Below, piece after piece: positions 45,267-55,672 of a stretch of DNA of 64,000 bases (its first letter is position 1; every line of letters starts with the position of its first letter). The notes beneath the pieces were generated by a model, which did no database searches, was not told the DNA's origin, and saw only the letters and a list, made by a program, of their open reading frames with translations. The translations under genes and the position numbers were made by a program. Source of the DNA: Cryptomeria japonica (taxonomy: Eukaryota; Streptophyta; Pinopsida; Cupressales; Cupressaceae); NCBI RefSeq assembly GCF_030272615.1, contig NC_081409.1:872952626-873016625 (forward strand), in the 5' to 3' direction.

Positions 45267-47479
45267 TTAATTGTACTTTATAATTCAAATTCGGAAATCA
45301 AATGCTTTAAATTTGAGTCACATATATTGAAGTCATCCAACTATTTTGGAACAATTTATATTTATAGAGCATCCAATAAAGCAGTGAACATATCAAAATA
45401 GTGGATTCATCTCCCGTCGCCATCCCTCACACCATTCTTATCTCTTAAAGATGAGACGAATTTATCGCGACTTACAAGTAAATGGTGAAAACTTCATTCT
45501 TGGCTCTTGAGACGCGCTTTCATGTTCCATGTGGAAATTTGTAACTTGTTTATAACGTATTTAAACACCAATTTGGTTTAGTCAAGATGTCAGATCGTTG
45601 TGGTTCGTGATAGAGATTTGTGAGCCAAATTTCTAATTAATTGTTTTTATTGCTCAACATTTGAATTCAACGCCCCTAGAAATTATTACGATGTTGTCGC
45701 TGGAAATGTGAATGGAAATAAACTCGTATGCGCTGTCAATTTAATTGTACTAGTCATATTTATTTTGGAGAAATTTGCGCACTTCGGAAAACTCGCTGAT
45801 TTAATCTCTCTCAGGAATATGAAGTGGGCCCCATGGACAAGTTTTCCTCAACTTCCCAAAATAAAGGTGCTGTACACATAATAGGAAATAATTGAAGTCC
45901 CGAAAACAATCCCGAAACTTGTGGGTGTCTAAGCACGACAAGCGATTAATTTGTTGTCAACATCAAGCTACAAGTGTTTCCCACAAGCGATAAGTTTGTT
46001 AGTTTTGTTTGGACCGTTGGTAGTAATCATCATGAATGTGTAATATTCATTATTAGGTTGAATATTACAATGATGAATCTTTATAAAAGAAAAAGGGAAT
46101 CTTAGATAAATCTTAGGTTATAAATATATTATGATAATGTCATTTTGGACGTAAAAAGAACATGATCTTAGTGATCTTAAAATATTAGTGTGAAGAGGAC
46201 TTGAGTAATCAAATAATCAATTAGGTAAATACTCTTTAACACTCTCTTAAGTGAAACACTGGGAGAAGCTATAACATTTAAATGATGAATGCATAAAAAG
46301 AAAAGGATAGGTCTTGAAAATTAGGCTTGATGAGGTACTCATGTGCAAATGAAGAAATATCTCTCTTAATTAGAGAAAAAAAAAATTATTGTTGGAAAAA
46401 ACTTCTTTCCTAAAGAGAAATAAAGTCTAGAAGCCTCCAAAATAATATCTCAAAAAAAGTAGGAAAGTAAAGAACACTAAAATGTGAAGAAGTTGCAAAC
46501 CAATGTTGAAAGATGAATACTACAGTGATGTAACTAAGGAACCTCCTCCAAAACTAAGATTAAGGATAGGATTTAAAAGAAAAGAAATATGCATGTGCCC
46601 ACAATGACAGTAATCAAGCAGAGGTGACAATCTAATAGTCAAAGATATGAATAGAAAATTAATCAATGTGAGTGACCTATTGTGCCTTACACTCAAATCC
46701 CATTTTCTATAGCTTGGCCAAATGACGACCCCCTTCTATGTAAGGAAGTTAAGTAGAGGAACAACTTCATACACTAACCTTGGGAGGAGGGTGATGTAAT
46801 ACATTTATAGATTTTTACAAGAGTTAGAGAAACTTAACATAAATAAACATACATAGCATTGAATACCACAACATTGTGATATACGTGGAGAAAACCCTTC
46901 GAGGAGAGAAACCCCACAATTCAAAAATTGCCCAATATATTCTTTAGAAATGAGCACAAACTACAGTATACTTGTAAAGCAAGCTTATTATAGGAGTATT
47001 ACCAATGGAGATCTAGAGGAAGCTCAATATCTATTAGACTCTTCAAATACATCACAATACAAAACTGTAACATAATATCCTCATAAAATAGGGTTGCCTT
47101 TGAGGGAAAAAAATTCACAAAAGATATCTACAATTAGTTCTATGACCTAATGATAAACGATCAAGATTCACAATGATAAATTATAAGTGAAATGCAACCC
47201 CCTTGCACCCCCCTATAGATTGGGGCATTTCCCTTGAAGCCCCATGGTTTGGGGTGTTGGCGTTGAACCCCCATGGTTGGAAGCAAGCCCTCGAATCCCC
47301 ATTGCTCATGTATCAATAGTAACCTTTTACCAACAATACCCTTTTATTATTGGAAGGAGAAGAATTTTTCTCTTTAGAAATTTTTTGTTGTGGTCAACAA
47401 CTTGAAGCCTTTAGAGGACCCATAGAAAAAGAAGGTTGGGATGCTTGAGATAGGTAGAAAGGTTTTTTTCTACCAATTG
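45267..47479. other. No recognisable gene; possible old LTR at its right end
   Basis: 45267-46000 is less repetitive than its surroundings and could be single-copy DNA. 46780-47000 contains ATTGTGATATACGTGGAGAAAACCC and CGAGGAGAGAAACCCCACAAT, wording of the kind seen in the LTRs elsewhere in this window (GTGGAAAACC.AGTTAAGG). No pair or termini were found. Confidence 0.5.
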
Positions 47480-48025
47480 TGCATATTTGAATGCAACATC
47501 AAGTGTTACTAGAGTAGTATATTTCAAAGTTCCCTAAAGAAGTTTTCCTATAAAGAACTCTTGAAATTTAGGATTAGAGTATCAGCTAGATCTTGCACTC
47601 AAAGTAATATACATAGTTTGTTTAATTAGTAGATGTAATCTTGCATAGACAATTTTCATCCCTGTCATAGACAAAGCCACTTCATATGAAAACATTGATC
47701 ATAGTTAGAAGGAAAAATTGTATCCTTGAAATCTATGGCAAGTCAATTCCATGTGGTGATTACATATTGAGAATTTTACCATCCAATAACCAAAACCTTA
47801 GTGAAATTAGAGAACAACAAGTTTGCAAATGAAACTTTGTCATCACCAGGGAATTCCTTCTAGGGAAACCATGTCTCCATGTCATGAATCAAAGTGTAGA
47901 GCACATCAGGATCTTAGGATCCATCATAAATATTGACCTCATATTTGACTAGAGGTTCATGGCCTTCAAGACTAGGAAACCATTGAACTCCAACATCAAT
48001 GAATTTATTAGTCAGTGTGATTTGT
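47480..48025 (-). pseudogene. Retrotransposon gag remnant
   Basis: One minus-strand frame reads VGVQWFPSLEGHEPLVKYEV, then IYDGS*DPDVLYTLIHDMETWF, KEFPGDDKVSFANLLFSNFT and DFKDTIFPSNYDQC. The order (a Y/F-DGS.DP start, W.HDME.WF, then LTR-gag-like capsid text) is that of gypsy-type gag. At least ten stops interrupt the rest. No pol was found next to it. Confidence 0.6.
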
Positions 48026-49513
48026 ACACAAAGAAATTCAACAACTCACTTAGTCAAATTAGTAGCTTTATTATTGTGAGTTAAATATAGTAAAATTCTT
48101 TATACCTCCCAAAAATAAAAACAGACAAGCAATATGTATCGACATTATATGAAGCTTAGGTATTCACAAAAAAAATTAATTTGAGAGATGCATGAAAACT
48201 AGAAGAAAACCTCACAATAAGCATCTTTGAATCTTTATTAGGAAAAAATTGGCAAATTTTTAAGCAAAACTCTAATTAGATCACCAGCTATGAAATTAAT
48301 ACTATCCTACGTAAACTCAAAATATATACTTTTAAAACATTCTAGATAACTATAATAAACTATTATAAAATGAAGAATATAACTTATTTATTTTTAAAAG
48401 AAAAATTATGCCAAAAATAATAAAACCATGTTTTTTCACTCAAAACCAACTAGACCATCTATTTATCTTTATAAGAAATAATTACACCAACAATATTAAA
48501 ACTATTGCAACATTCTCAAAACATAACAAAATTTCAATATATAAATAACAAAATTTCAATATATAAAGTATTGTGGAAAGATTAGACTATGACCTTTGAA
48601 ACCCATAAACTATTTAAAAATATTACTTATAAAAATTGTTGCTAGTGAATGAAAATAAAAATTGTTGCTAGTGAATGAAAATAATGACTTTTTGAAAGTT
48701 AATTAACAATATAAGCAAAAATAAAATTTATTGTTATTCCAAAAAAACAGTCTTGAAATATTTATATTTTCTTTTAAAACTATTTCTTATGCGATTAAAA
48801 TCAAAGGCTATTAATGGCATATTGCAAATTTCTAAACCTTTTATTTATAATTATTACTTTTCCATTCTTCATTATATTTTCCTTTCGAATCTAATTTATT
48901 TTCATTGGGTTTTAATTGTGTGACTGCTTGACAATCCATAATTGTTGAGATTGTCAGTCAATATTGATATCAACACTGCATACTTTATTCTGAATTTCTA
49001 AATCAGTAATTTTTCTTTGGCATCCCAAATTAGAGAGTATGAAAAAGATAAGCGTGTTTCATCTGTACTGAACTGACACAACTAACAAGAAATATAAAGC
49101 TTTTTAAGCCTCTGTTTTGTTACATTACATCTTCCACTGCCCATACATGTTAGACGACTGTAATAATAGTTTGGCTGTTGTTAGACTCATATCCATACAA
49201 ATGAAAACATTATACTCAAAAATATTTTTTTCTTTTTCTGTTGGCCACACGTTTTTGAATATTTGGGAACGAAAGAATACAACATCTTAACCTTTTGCAC
49301 ATAAAGAGAGGAGAACAGTATGTTACACAGTTTGCATATTTTCAATATGTATAAACTGGTATTATGATACACGAGTTTGAACAGCTTACAAGCTGTTAAA
49401 AGACTATAGATTATGGCACAGGTTTGACGTGAAAGAGGACTAGCCTGTTTTGGAAGACAAACTTGAGACTAGGAAACATAAAGGACTAAAACTTTTAATT
49501 TAAGTTATAATAT
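48026..49513. other. AT-rich spacer without recognisable gene
   Basis: Very A/T-rich, with a few local duplications (AAAATTGTTGCTAGTGAATGAAAAT repeated at 48635 and 48658; ACAAAATTTCAATATATAAA at 48528 and 48548). It lies 3' of the receptor-kinase pseudogene, so it may include its former 3' flank. Confidence 0.55.
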
Positions 49514-50287
49514 TTAAAATGTAGAACTTTGCCTACCAGATGCCAATGCGTCTGTGGGGTTGGTACTGCGCAGGAGATCTGATATGGTAGATGTCAAATT
49601 GGAAGCAGCTGCACCTCCCATCAAAGATGTCTTCAGCCTCTCCAAGGCATTCGCTACATCTCTCATGGAAGGCCACTCTCTTGGTGATTCACTACTACAA
49701 AGCAAAGCAACATGTATAAAAGAAAGAAGACATCTGTTGTCTTCCATGTTTTCATTCACATCTTTGAACACCTCACTATCAACAACATCTGCCAACCTGT
49801 CTGGAAATGCCAACCTCACCCACTTTGGCAAGTTCATGTCTCCCACAAACATGTCATCACTTGGCCTCTTCCTTGTAACCATCTCTAATATCAGGGATCG
49901 ACTGGCTTCCCTGAAAATTTGTGCCTCCATAGTATTACTAGAATGAAGAAGCATAATACAAATGCAATGGCTCCAATAACTGATAAGATTACTCTTTTTA
50001 GCAGGGAATGCTTTTCCTGGATCTGATTAGGGTATGAAGGCAATGAATATTTTTTTGGGCCACATAGGGCAGGGCTCCCCACCAACAATAACACAACGGT
50101 CCTATTTGGAAAGACCCCTGCTTCTGGAATCTGTCCTGACAAATTATTGAAAGAAAGATCCATTTCTTGGAGAGTTTTTAATTTGGAGTGTATCTGGTAT
50201 TGGATCGACAAAGGCGTTGTGGGACAGATTTAGATGCTTTAATGTTGTGCAATCTCCTAGGGAGATTGGAATGACACCAGTAAGTTG
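49514..50287 (-). pseudogene. LRR-XII-type receptor-like kinase fragment, kinase core deleted
   Basis: Reading leftwards from 50287: two leucine-rich repeats (LTGVIPISLGDCTTLKHLNL and KLKTLQEMDLSFNNLSGQIP, separated by a frameshift near 50185), the C-terminal cap (GVFPNRT, GSPALCGP), then a hydrophobic membrane span (RVILSVIGAIAFVLCFFILV). Instead of the kinase N-lobe and catalytic loop the sequence jumps, near 49900, to subdomain IX-XI text: LILEMVTRKRPSDDMF, NLPKWV, HVALLCSSESPREWPSMRDV. About 200 residues are missing and the frame changes at the junction. The parent family (FLS2/EFR/Xa21-like) senses microbial patterns at the plasma membrane. The upstream LRR part was displaced by the copia insertion at 50288. 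Confidence 0.9.
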
Positions 50288-50739
50288 TGTTGGTGTAAAT
50301 AAATATTCATTATGGATATTATTACACTTTACTTAAGTTAATTTAAGATAATGCATCTTTTCATAGTTTGGATTTGAGACACTTAGGGAAGTGTGCACAT
50401 AGGGATAGAGCTTGTAGGAGAAATTCCACCTTTTGTGGTCTTATTTTCCTTTTACACTCCACATTCGGTGGGTCATCCACCTATTGTGGAATATTATATT
50501 ATTTCTCCTACCTACCCCTAGTATTTCTTATCTACCATTGTTTCTCATTGAGTCACATGTCATAATTGTGTGCTCATACATCCATATGGCCTTGCCTATA
50601 TAAGCAGGCCTATATTCATTGTATTGGTTAATCTAGTTGATCATTTGCTTATTGATGAGAATACAGTTTTGTTCTTGTCATTCTATTGTCTCTTGTTTTA
50701 TGCTTTTCATTGTGCCCTTGATCTTGGCAAAATCCTACA
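50288..50739 (+). repeat. Copia 5' LTR (452 bp)
   Basis: TGTTGGTGTAAATAAATATT ... AAAATCCTACA, TG...CA ends. It adjoins LRR coding sequence on the left and the primer site on the right. Confidence 0.9.
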
Positions 50740-50752
50740 TGGTATCAAAGCC
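50740..50752 (+). other. Primer-binding site (tRNA-iMet) of the copia element
   Basis: TGGTATCAAAGCC immediately after the LTR, the standard copia primer sequence with one change. Confidence 0.92.
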
Positions 50753-52292
50753 TATAGGGCTTCATTGATTAGTCTTTTGGAGACATTTTGGAGGCTTCAA
50801 TTTTCGGATTTGGGGATCTTCATTTTTTGGGGGCGTCGTACAACGATTTGGACATCATGGTTCAATCCGGGGGGCCGTTTCCATAAAAATCGAGTATAAA
50901 CTCGACCATTTTTGGAGAAAATCGACTTTTAGGGATGGAGGAATCTTTTGCCCAATTTGGGCGGTACGGTATGGAATTTTTGGATCTTAAAAAAAAAAAA
51001 ATTCTTTGAAAATTTTTCCAATTTTTGAAAAGTTCTTTTGAAAAAAAAATTAATAAAAAAAATTATTTCAAAAAAAGGCGAAGGGATTTTTTTTCAAAAA
51101 AAAAAATTACAATATAAAAACTAGAAATTTTTTTTGGGGGTCCGTAGACCCCCCCCTGTCCCCCCGTATTGTTTTCCGCAGGCCCCGTAGGTCCGTGCTG
51201 CATCAACATCGTCCTCCGTGCAGTCTCCCCGAGCCACCGCGATACAGCACCGCCCAGTGGCCACCACTAGCAGCACCACCAGTAGCCCGTGGAAGACCCT
51301 AGCCCAGCAAGCGTTGCCCGCTGCCCGCTCCACTCACCGCCCACGCAGTCCGCAGCACCCACGCCACCCAGCCATCGACCGCCCAGCTCCCGTAGAGCAC
51401 CATTGGGACCTCCCGACCCCGCCGCCAGCACCACCGCTGGCCCTCTGGTAGTCACCGCTGACCCTCAGGTAGCCCTTCCAGCCACTGCTTTCCGGTCGCC
51501 ACCAAACTTTCTCGGCCGTGCCCAAATTTCCCGGTCGCTGTAAAACTTTTTCAGGAACAGACTGGCAGATTTTCGACGACTGCCAACAGTCAGCACCCAA
51601 TCAGCGCCACCTCTTTTTTTTGCACAGTCAATGCCCAGTCAATGCCCAATCAGTTTTTTGGAAATTCACAGACCCCTCTCCATTGAGCTGTTTGGTTTTT
51701 TGGGCCAACTTTGGAGGCTCATAACTTGCTCAATTTTGCTCCTTTTTGGGTGCAATTTTTTTTATTTGGGATAATTTTTCATGCTCTTCATAGTGGTGTG
51801 GTTATTTTCTAGTTTTGGTGCACATGTTTTTCAGAATTTTTGGATTCTCTCAGTTATACTTGTCCAATCCCTAATTCTGCAACTTCAAAGGCCTCGTTTG
51901 AGCTCATACGACCTCCTTTTCAGGTGCCATTTTTTTTGAAAGTGCATATTTTTTTGTCTACTTTCATAATCTATGATCAGATTTTAGAGATTTTGAGTGG
52001 AAGTTGTACTTTTAGATATTGGTTTTATTTGGCCTATTAGGTACTTGTAAAATGCTTGGATCTTAGTTTAAATTTCTTGCATTATTAGTTCGAGTTTCTT
52101 TTGGCCTTATTGAGGCAGTTGTAAAATTGAAATCAGAAGCCCACTTTGCCATTTTTTGCAAGTGGCCCATTGTATACGCACTAAGTATAAAGTGCCAAAT
52201 CATTACTTTTAGGGGAGTTCTTTGATTGAGTGAATTTGGGGGGGTGTCTTGTGTGATTGTGCCTCTCTTTGTGCTCTTTCATTTTTGTTGCA
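50753..52292 (+). other. Long copia leader with GC-rich block
   Basis: 1.5 kb between primer site and gag ATG. 50980-51120 is poly-A/T with frequent A8-A12 and T8 runs. 51140-51500 turns sharply C/G-rich (many CCGC, CCACC and GCCC motifs). It then returns to AT-rich DNA. Short frames on both strands in the GC block show no family motifs. Confidence 0.75.
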
Positions 52293-54402
52293 ATGAGTCT
52301 TCATAAATTTCCACCTTTAACTACACATAATTATGCATCCTAGAAAATTAAAGTATGGAGCAAATTAATGGAAAAGGGTCTCACACATTACATAGATGGA
52401 ACAATAGCAGCACCACCTAATCCTAAGGCTGATCCTAATGCTCAATTAGAATGGCTCACTAAGAATTGCATGGCTCTTGGAACTTTGCGCAAGTATGTAT
52501 CAGATGACCTCATCTTTCATATTGAAATGAGTACTACAATCAAAGATGCTTTGGATATGTTTCAGAAATTGTATGGTCAAGTTGATGAAATCAAAGGTTA
52601 TAAGATTGACAATGAGCTCACCAACTTGGATCCCAAGAGTTTTGATACAATCCAAGATTATGTTACCAAAGCAAATGAGCTAAGAGCAAAGCTTAAGGAT
52701 TGTGGAATTGACAAAAAGGATGCTCAGTTGATATTCAACTTGTTGGACAAGCTTGCACCAGAATATGCAGCATTTGTGTCTAGCTTCCAAACTCATCGTT
52801 TGACAGTGGGGAGTTCCTATGTTATGCCTTCATTTGATGCTTTCACAGAAATGTTGATATTGGAACAATCTAAGTTGTTGAACATGGGACTTCTCAAGTC
52901 TTCAAAGTCCAAGGCTTTGGTGGCTAATCAAGGGAATCAAGGAAGTCAAGGCAAAGATTCCAACAAAAAGAAGAAGCACTCTAAGTCTAAGCCACAGTAG
53001 GAAAAAGGACAATCATCCTCTCTATCTCAAGGCGATTTTTCATCCTCTTCCAAGAAGGGGACACCACCTAAGAAGGATAAACCAACTTGTGCATATTGCA
53101 AGAAGTATGGTCATGATGAGCATCGATGCCACACCAAGCAAGTTGATGTGTTGACAAATCTTCTCAAGAAAAACAACATCAACTTGCCATCCGCCTACAC
53201 AAAGAAGGATTCAACTCCTTCCTCTTCCTCACAGTCTAAGGGAAAAGGGCAAGCATTTGTGGCTACTACAAGTTCTTCACCATAGTGGATACTTGACTCA
53301 GATGCCTCATATCACATGGGTTCTACAAAGGAGCAGTTTTCTTCATTGGAGCCATCTAAGGTACCTCACATTTACCTAGGTGATGATACACAAGTAGAGG
53401 TTGAAGGGAAAGGTTCAGTTGACATGGATGATGGAACATTAGAGAATGTTCTCCATGTTCCTAACTTGTCTACCGACCTTCTCTCTATCTACCAAATCAC
53501 TCACTATGGGAATGGGAAAAAGGTTGAGTTTACACCAGATTCAGTTGTGGTAAAGGAACTTGATGATGATGCCTTGGTAGCAGTGGGACGAGTCAATGAC
53601 AACTCAAGGCTTTATTCATTCTCCCACTTTGTGCCAAGTTCACCTTCTAGGGCCTTGCTTACTCATTCAAATTCTGAAAGTAAGCTATGGCATGAGCGGT
53701 TTGGTCACCTCAACTACTACTATCTTCAGTAGCTAAGCACTAAAGACATGGTCATAGGTCTACCTCAAATCAGTTTTTCAAAGGGTGTATGTTCAAGTTG
53801 TTCCATGGGCAAGCATCCCGAAGAGAAGTTTGATAAAGGGGAAGCTTGGAGAGCTTTGGAAGTTCTTCAACTTGTTCACATCGATGTAGCAGGTCCATTT
53901 CCAGCACCTTCATTTACCAAGGCCCGCTATGTCCTTACCTTCATTGATGACTACTCCTGCTTCACTTGGGTCTACTTTCTCATTCATAAGAGTGAAGTAT
54001 TCGACAGATTTTAGGACTTCAAGACTCGTGTGGAGAAGCAATCCAAGAAAGTGGTCAAGATTCTTTGCACAGATAATGGAAGGGAATATGTGAACAAAAG
54101 ACTTGAGGTTTTTTGTACATTTGAGGGGATTCATCTTCAGCATTGTGTCGCTTACACTCCACAGTAGAACGGAGTTGCAGAACGCAAGAATAGAACTATT
54201 AAAGAAATGGCTAGCTATCTGATACATGCACATTCTCTTGATCCCACTTTTTGGGCAGAGACTATCGGTTGTGCAACACACATCCAGAATCGGGTACCTC
54301 ACAAAGCTTTGCAAGGTATTACTCCTTTTGAGGCTTGGGCTGGTAGGAAACCGACTGTGAGACATTTCAGAGTCTTTGGGTGTCCAGCATAGGCTCATAT
54401 AC
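52293..54402 (+). pseudogene. Copia gag-protease-integrase, seven amber stops
   Basis: A single frame from ATG 52293 (MSLHKFPPLTTHNYAS) with no frameshift. Gag: VWSKLMEKGLTHYIDGT, LMF-like YGQVDEIKGYKI, zinc knuckle CAYCKKYGHDEHRCH (about 53095). Protease: WILDSDASYHM (D-S-D, the usual G lost). Pre-integrase: LWHERFGHLNYYYL, CSSCSMGKH. Integrase: LVHIDVAGPFPAP, TFIDDYSCFTWVYF, ILCTDNGREY, QNGVAERKNRT-type with E, GCATHIQNRVPHKAL, FEAWAGRKP. Stops, all TAG: 52341, 52998, 53283, 53730, 54012, 54165, 54390, each where Gln or Trp is expected or plausible. Truncated by the family A insertion. Confidence 0.92.
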
Positions 54403-55320
54403 TGTTAGGGTTCCCACAGATACTGAGAGAGGGGGGTGAATCAGTATCTGACCGGTAATGTAATTTTCTTAAAACTGAATATGCAGAATATAAAGTAACA
54501 GTATACCGGTATGCAAGAATTAATGCAAATAATAGAATCAAAAGCATCCACATGAAAAGAACACCATAAAACAAAATCTTTAACGAAGAAACCCGGTGTG
54601 GGAAAAAACTCGGTGGGATTTGTGACCCACAATATTCACTTATTGGCCAATAAGAGAATATTACTTACAATAGGGGCCTGCACATGTAGGAAGGCCAACT
54701 GCCTGGAGCTCACTACTCAATAAGAAGTCACACTGACTTACAATGAGGATTTACACAAATCCAATATTCTATACTGCTTTACAATAGCATCTTCAATGCC
54801 AGATTTAGTACTGGTTCTTGCTCTGTTCTTTACACATACCCTTGACCTATAATTCGCACATTAGGTCTGCCTTATAATCTATTTATTGCATTCTGTCCAT
54901 ATCCTACAAATGACTACAATGATCTCTTTTATATACAAGAGTCATTTTAAAATTTGCCAAGTCGGCTTACAATAATAAACAAAATATTACATATCAAAAA
55001 TCCTGTCGGCCTCTGTGCCAGTATACATATTTTCTTTTGTGCCGGTGCCAATGTAGATTGATCTTCTGATGCTGGTGCACTATCTTGCCAGTGTTATACT
55101 TTGCTGGTATAATGTCTTACCGGTGCCATAGGATTGCAAGGTTGCCTATATAATGCTTTGCCGGTATAATGTCTTGTTGGTGCCATAGGATTGCAAGGTT
55201 GCCTGTAGAATGCTTTGCCGGTGTAATGTCTTGTCGGTGCCATAGGATTGCAAGGTTGGCATCAATGACAAAACCTTCAATCACACACAATATCTCATTG
55301 GAGTGTCCATATGTTAAGAA
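54403..55320 (-). repeat. Family A LTR 1 (918 bp)
   Basis: TGTTAGGGTTCCCACAGATA...GGGGGGTGAATCAGTATCTG...; 60-bp internal repeats (CTTTGCCGGTATAATGTCTT / GTGCCATAGGATTGCAAGGT) three times at 55096-55262. It ends at the polypurine tract. Confidence 0.92.
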
Positions 55321-55336
55321 TCTCCCCCTTTGGCAT
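55321..55336 (-). other. Polypurine tract of family A element
   Basis: Minus strand GCCAAAGGGGGAGAT directly precedes the 3' LTR. The same tract occurs at 5663-5678, 61141-61154 and, with one change, 63900. It would prime plus-strand DNA synthesis. Confidence 0.85.
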
Positions 55337-55672
55337 TGATGGCAACACTCATGAGAAATTTCAAAAAGATATCCAAAACTGTGTATACCAAAAATGTTAC
55401 CAAAAATGTGAGGGCTCCCCCTAAAAATGTGATCCCTGTGTTTTGAATTTTCTCATCTACTACTCCCCCTTTGGCATCAATGACAAAGGTTAGTAGATTT
55501 TGTAGTTGTACCAAAAACCTCAACCTTGTAGTTGGGTAGTTATTATCTGAAAAATATTTCCCAAAATTAAGTTTATACCATCCATAAACTTCTTGCTCTC
55601 CTTTATTGCTATCTCAGTTCTGTATATTGTACCCATGAGATGCTGCAAGTGCTCTACCGGTGTTTCGCTACC

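Larger units (their letters stand above)
50288..54402 (+). mobile_element. Ty1/copia element inserted in the receptor-kinase gene, 3' part displaced
   Basis: LTR (50288-50739), primer site, unusually GC-rich leader, then gag-protease-integrase in one frame (52293-54402). The element is cut at 54403 by a family A LTR just after the integrase AHI motif, so RT, RNase H and the 3' LTR must lie beyond the window if they survive. Confidence 0.9.

Noticed and set aside
45261-45267. CTAAT as a certain target-site duplication of the copia unit
   Set aside because: Four of the five bases belong to the duplicated flank itself, so the match is weak evidence.
51121-51600. Overlapping Pro/Ala/Arg-rich frames on both strands in the GC-rich leader block
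   Set aside because: Open because of base composition; no domain, and located in a retrotransposon leader upstream of gag.
53910-54398. 162-codon minus-strand frame opposite the copia integrase
   Set aside because: Shadow of the integrase coding strand, which carries the DDE motifs.
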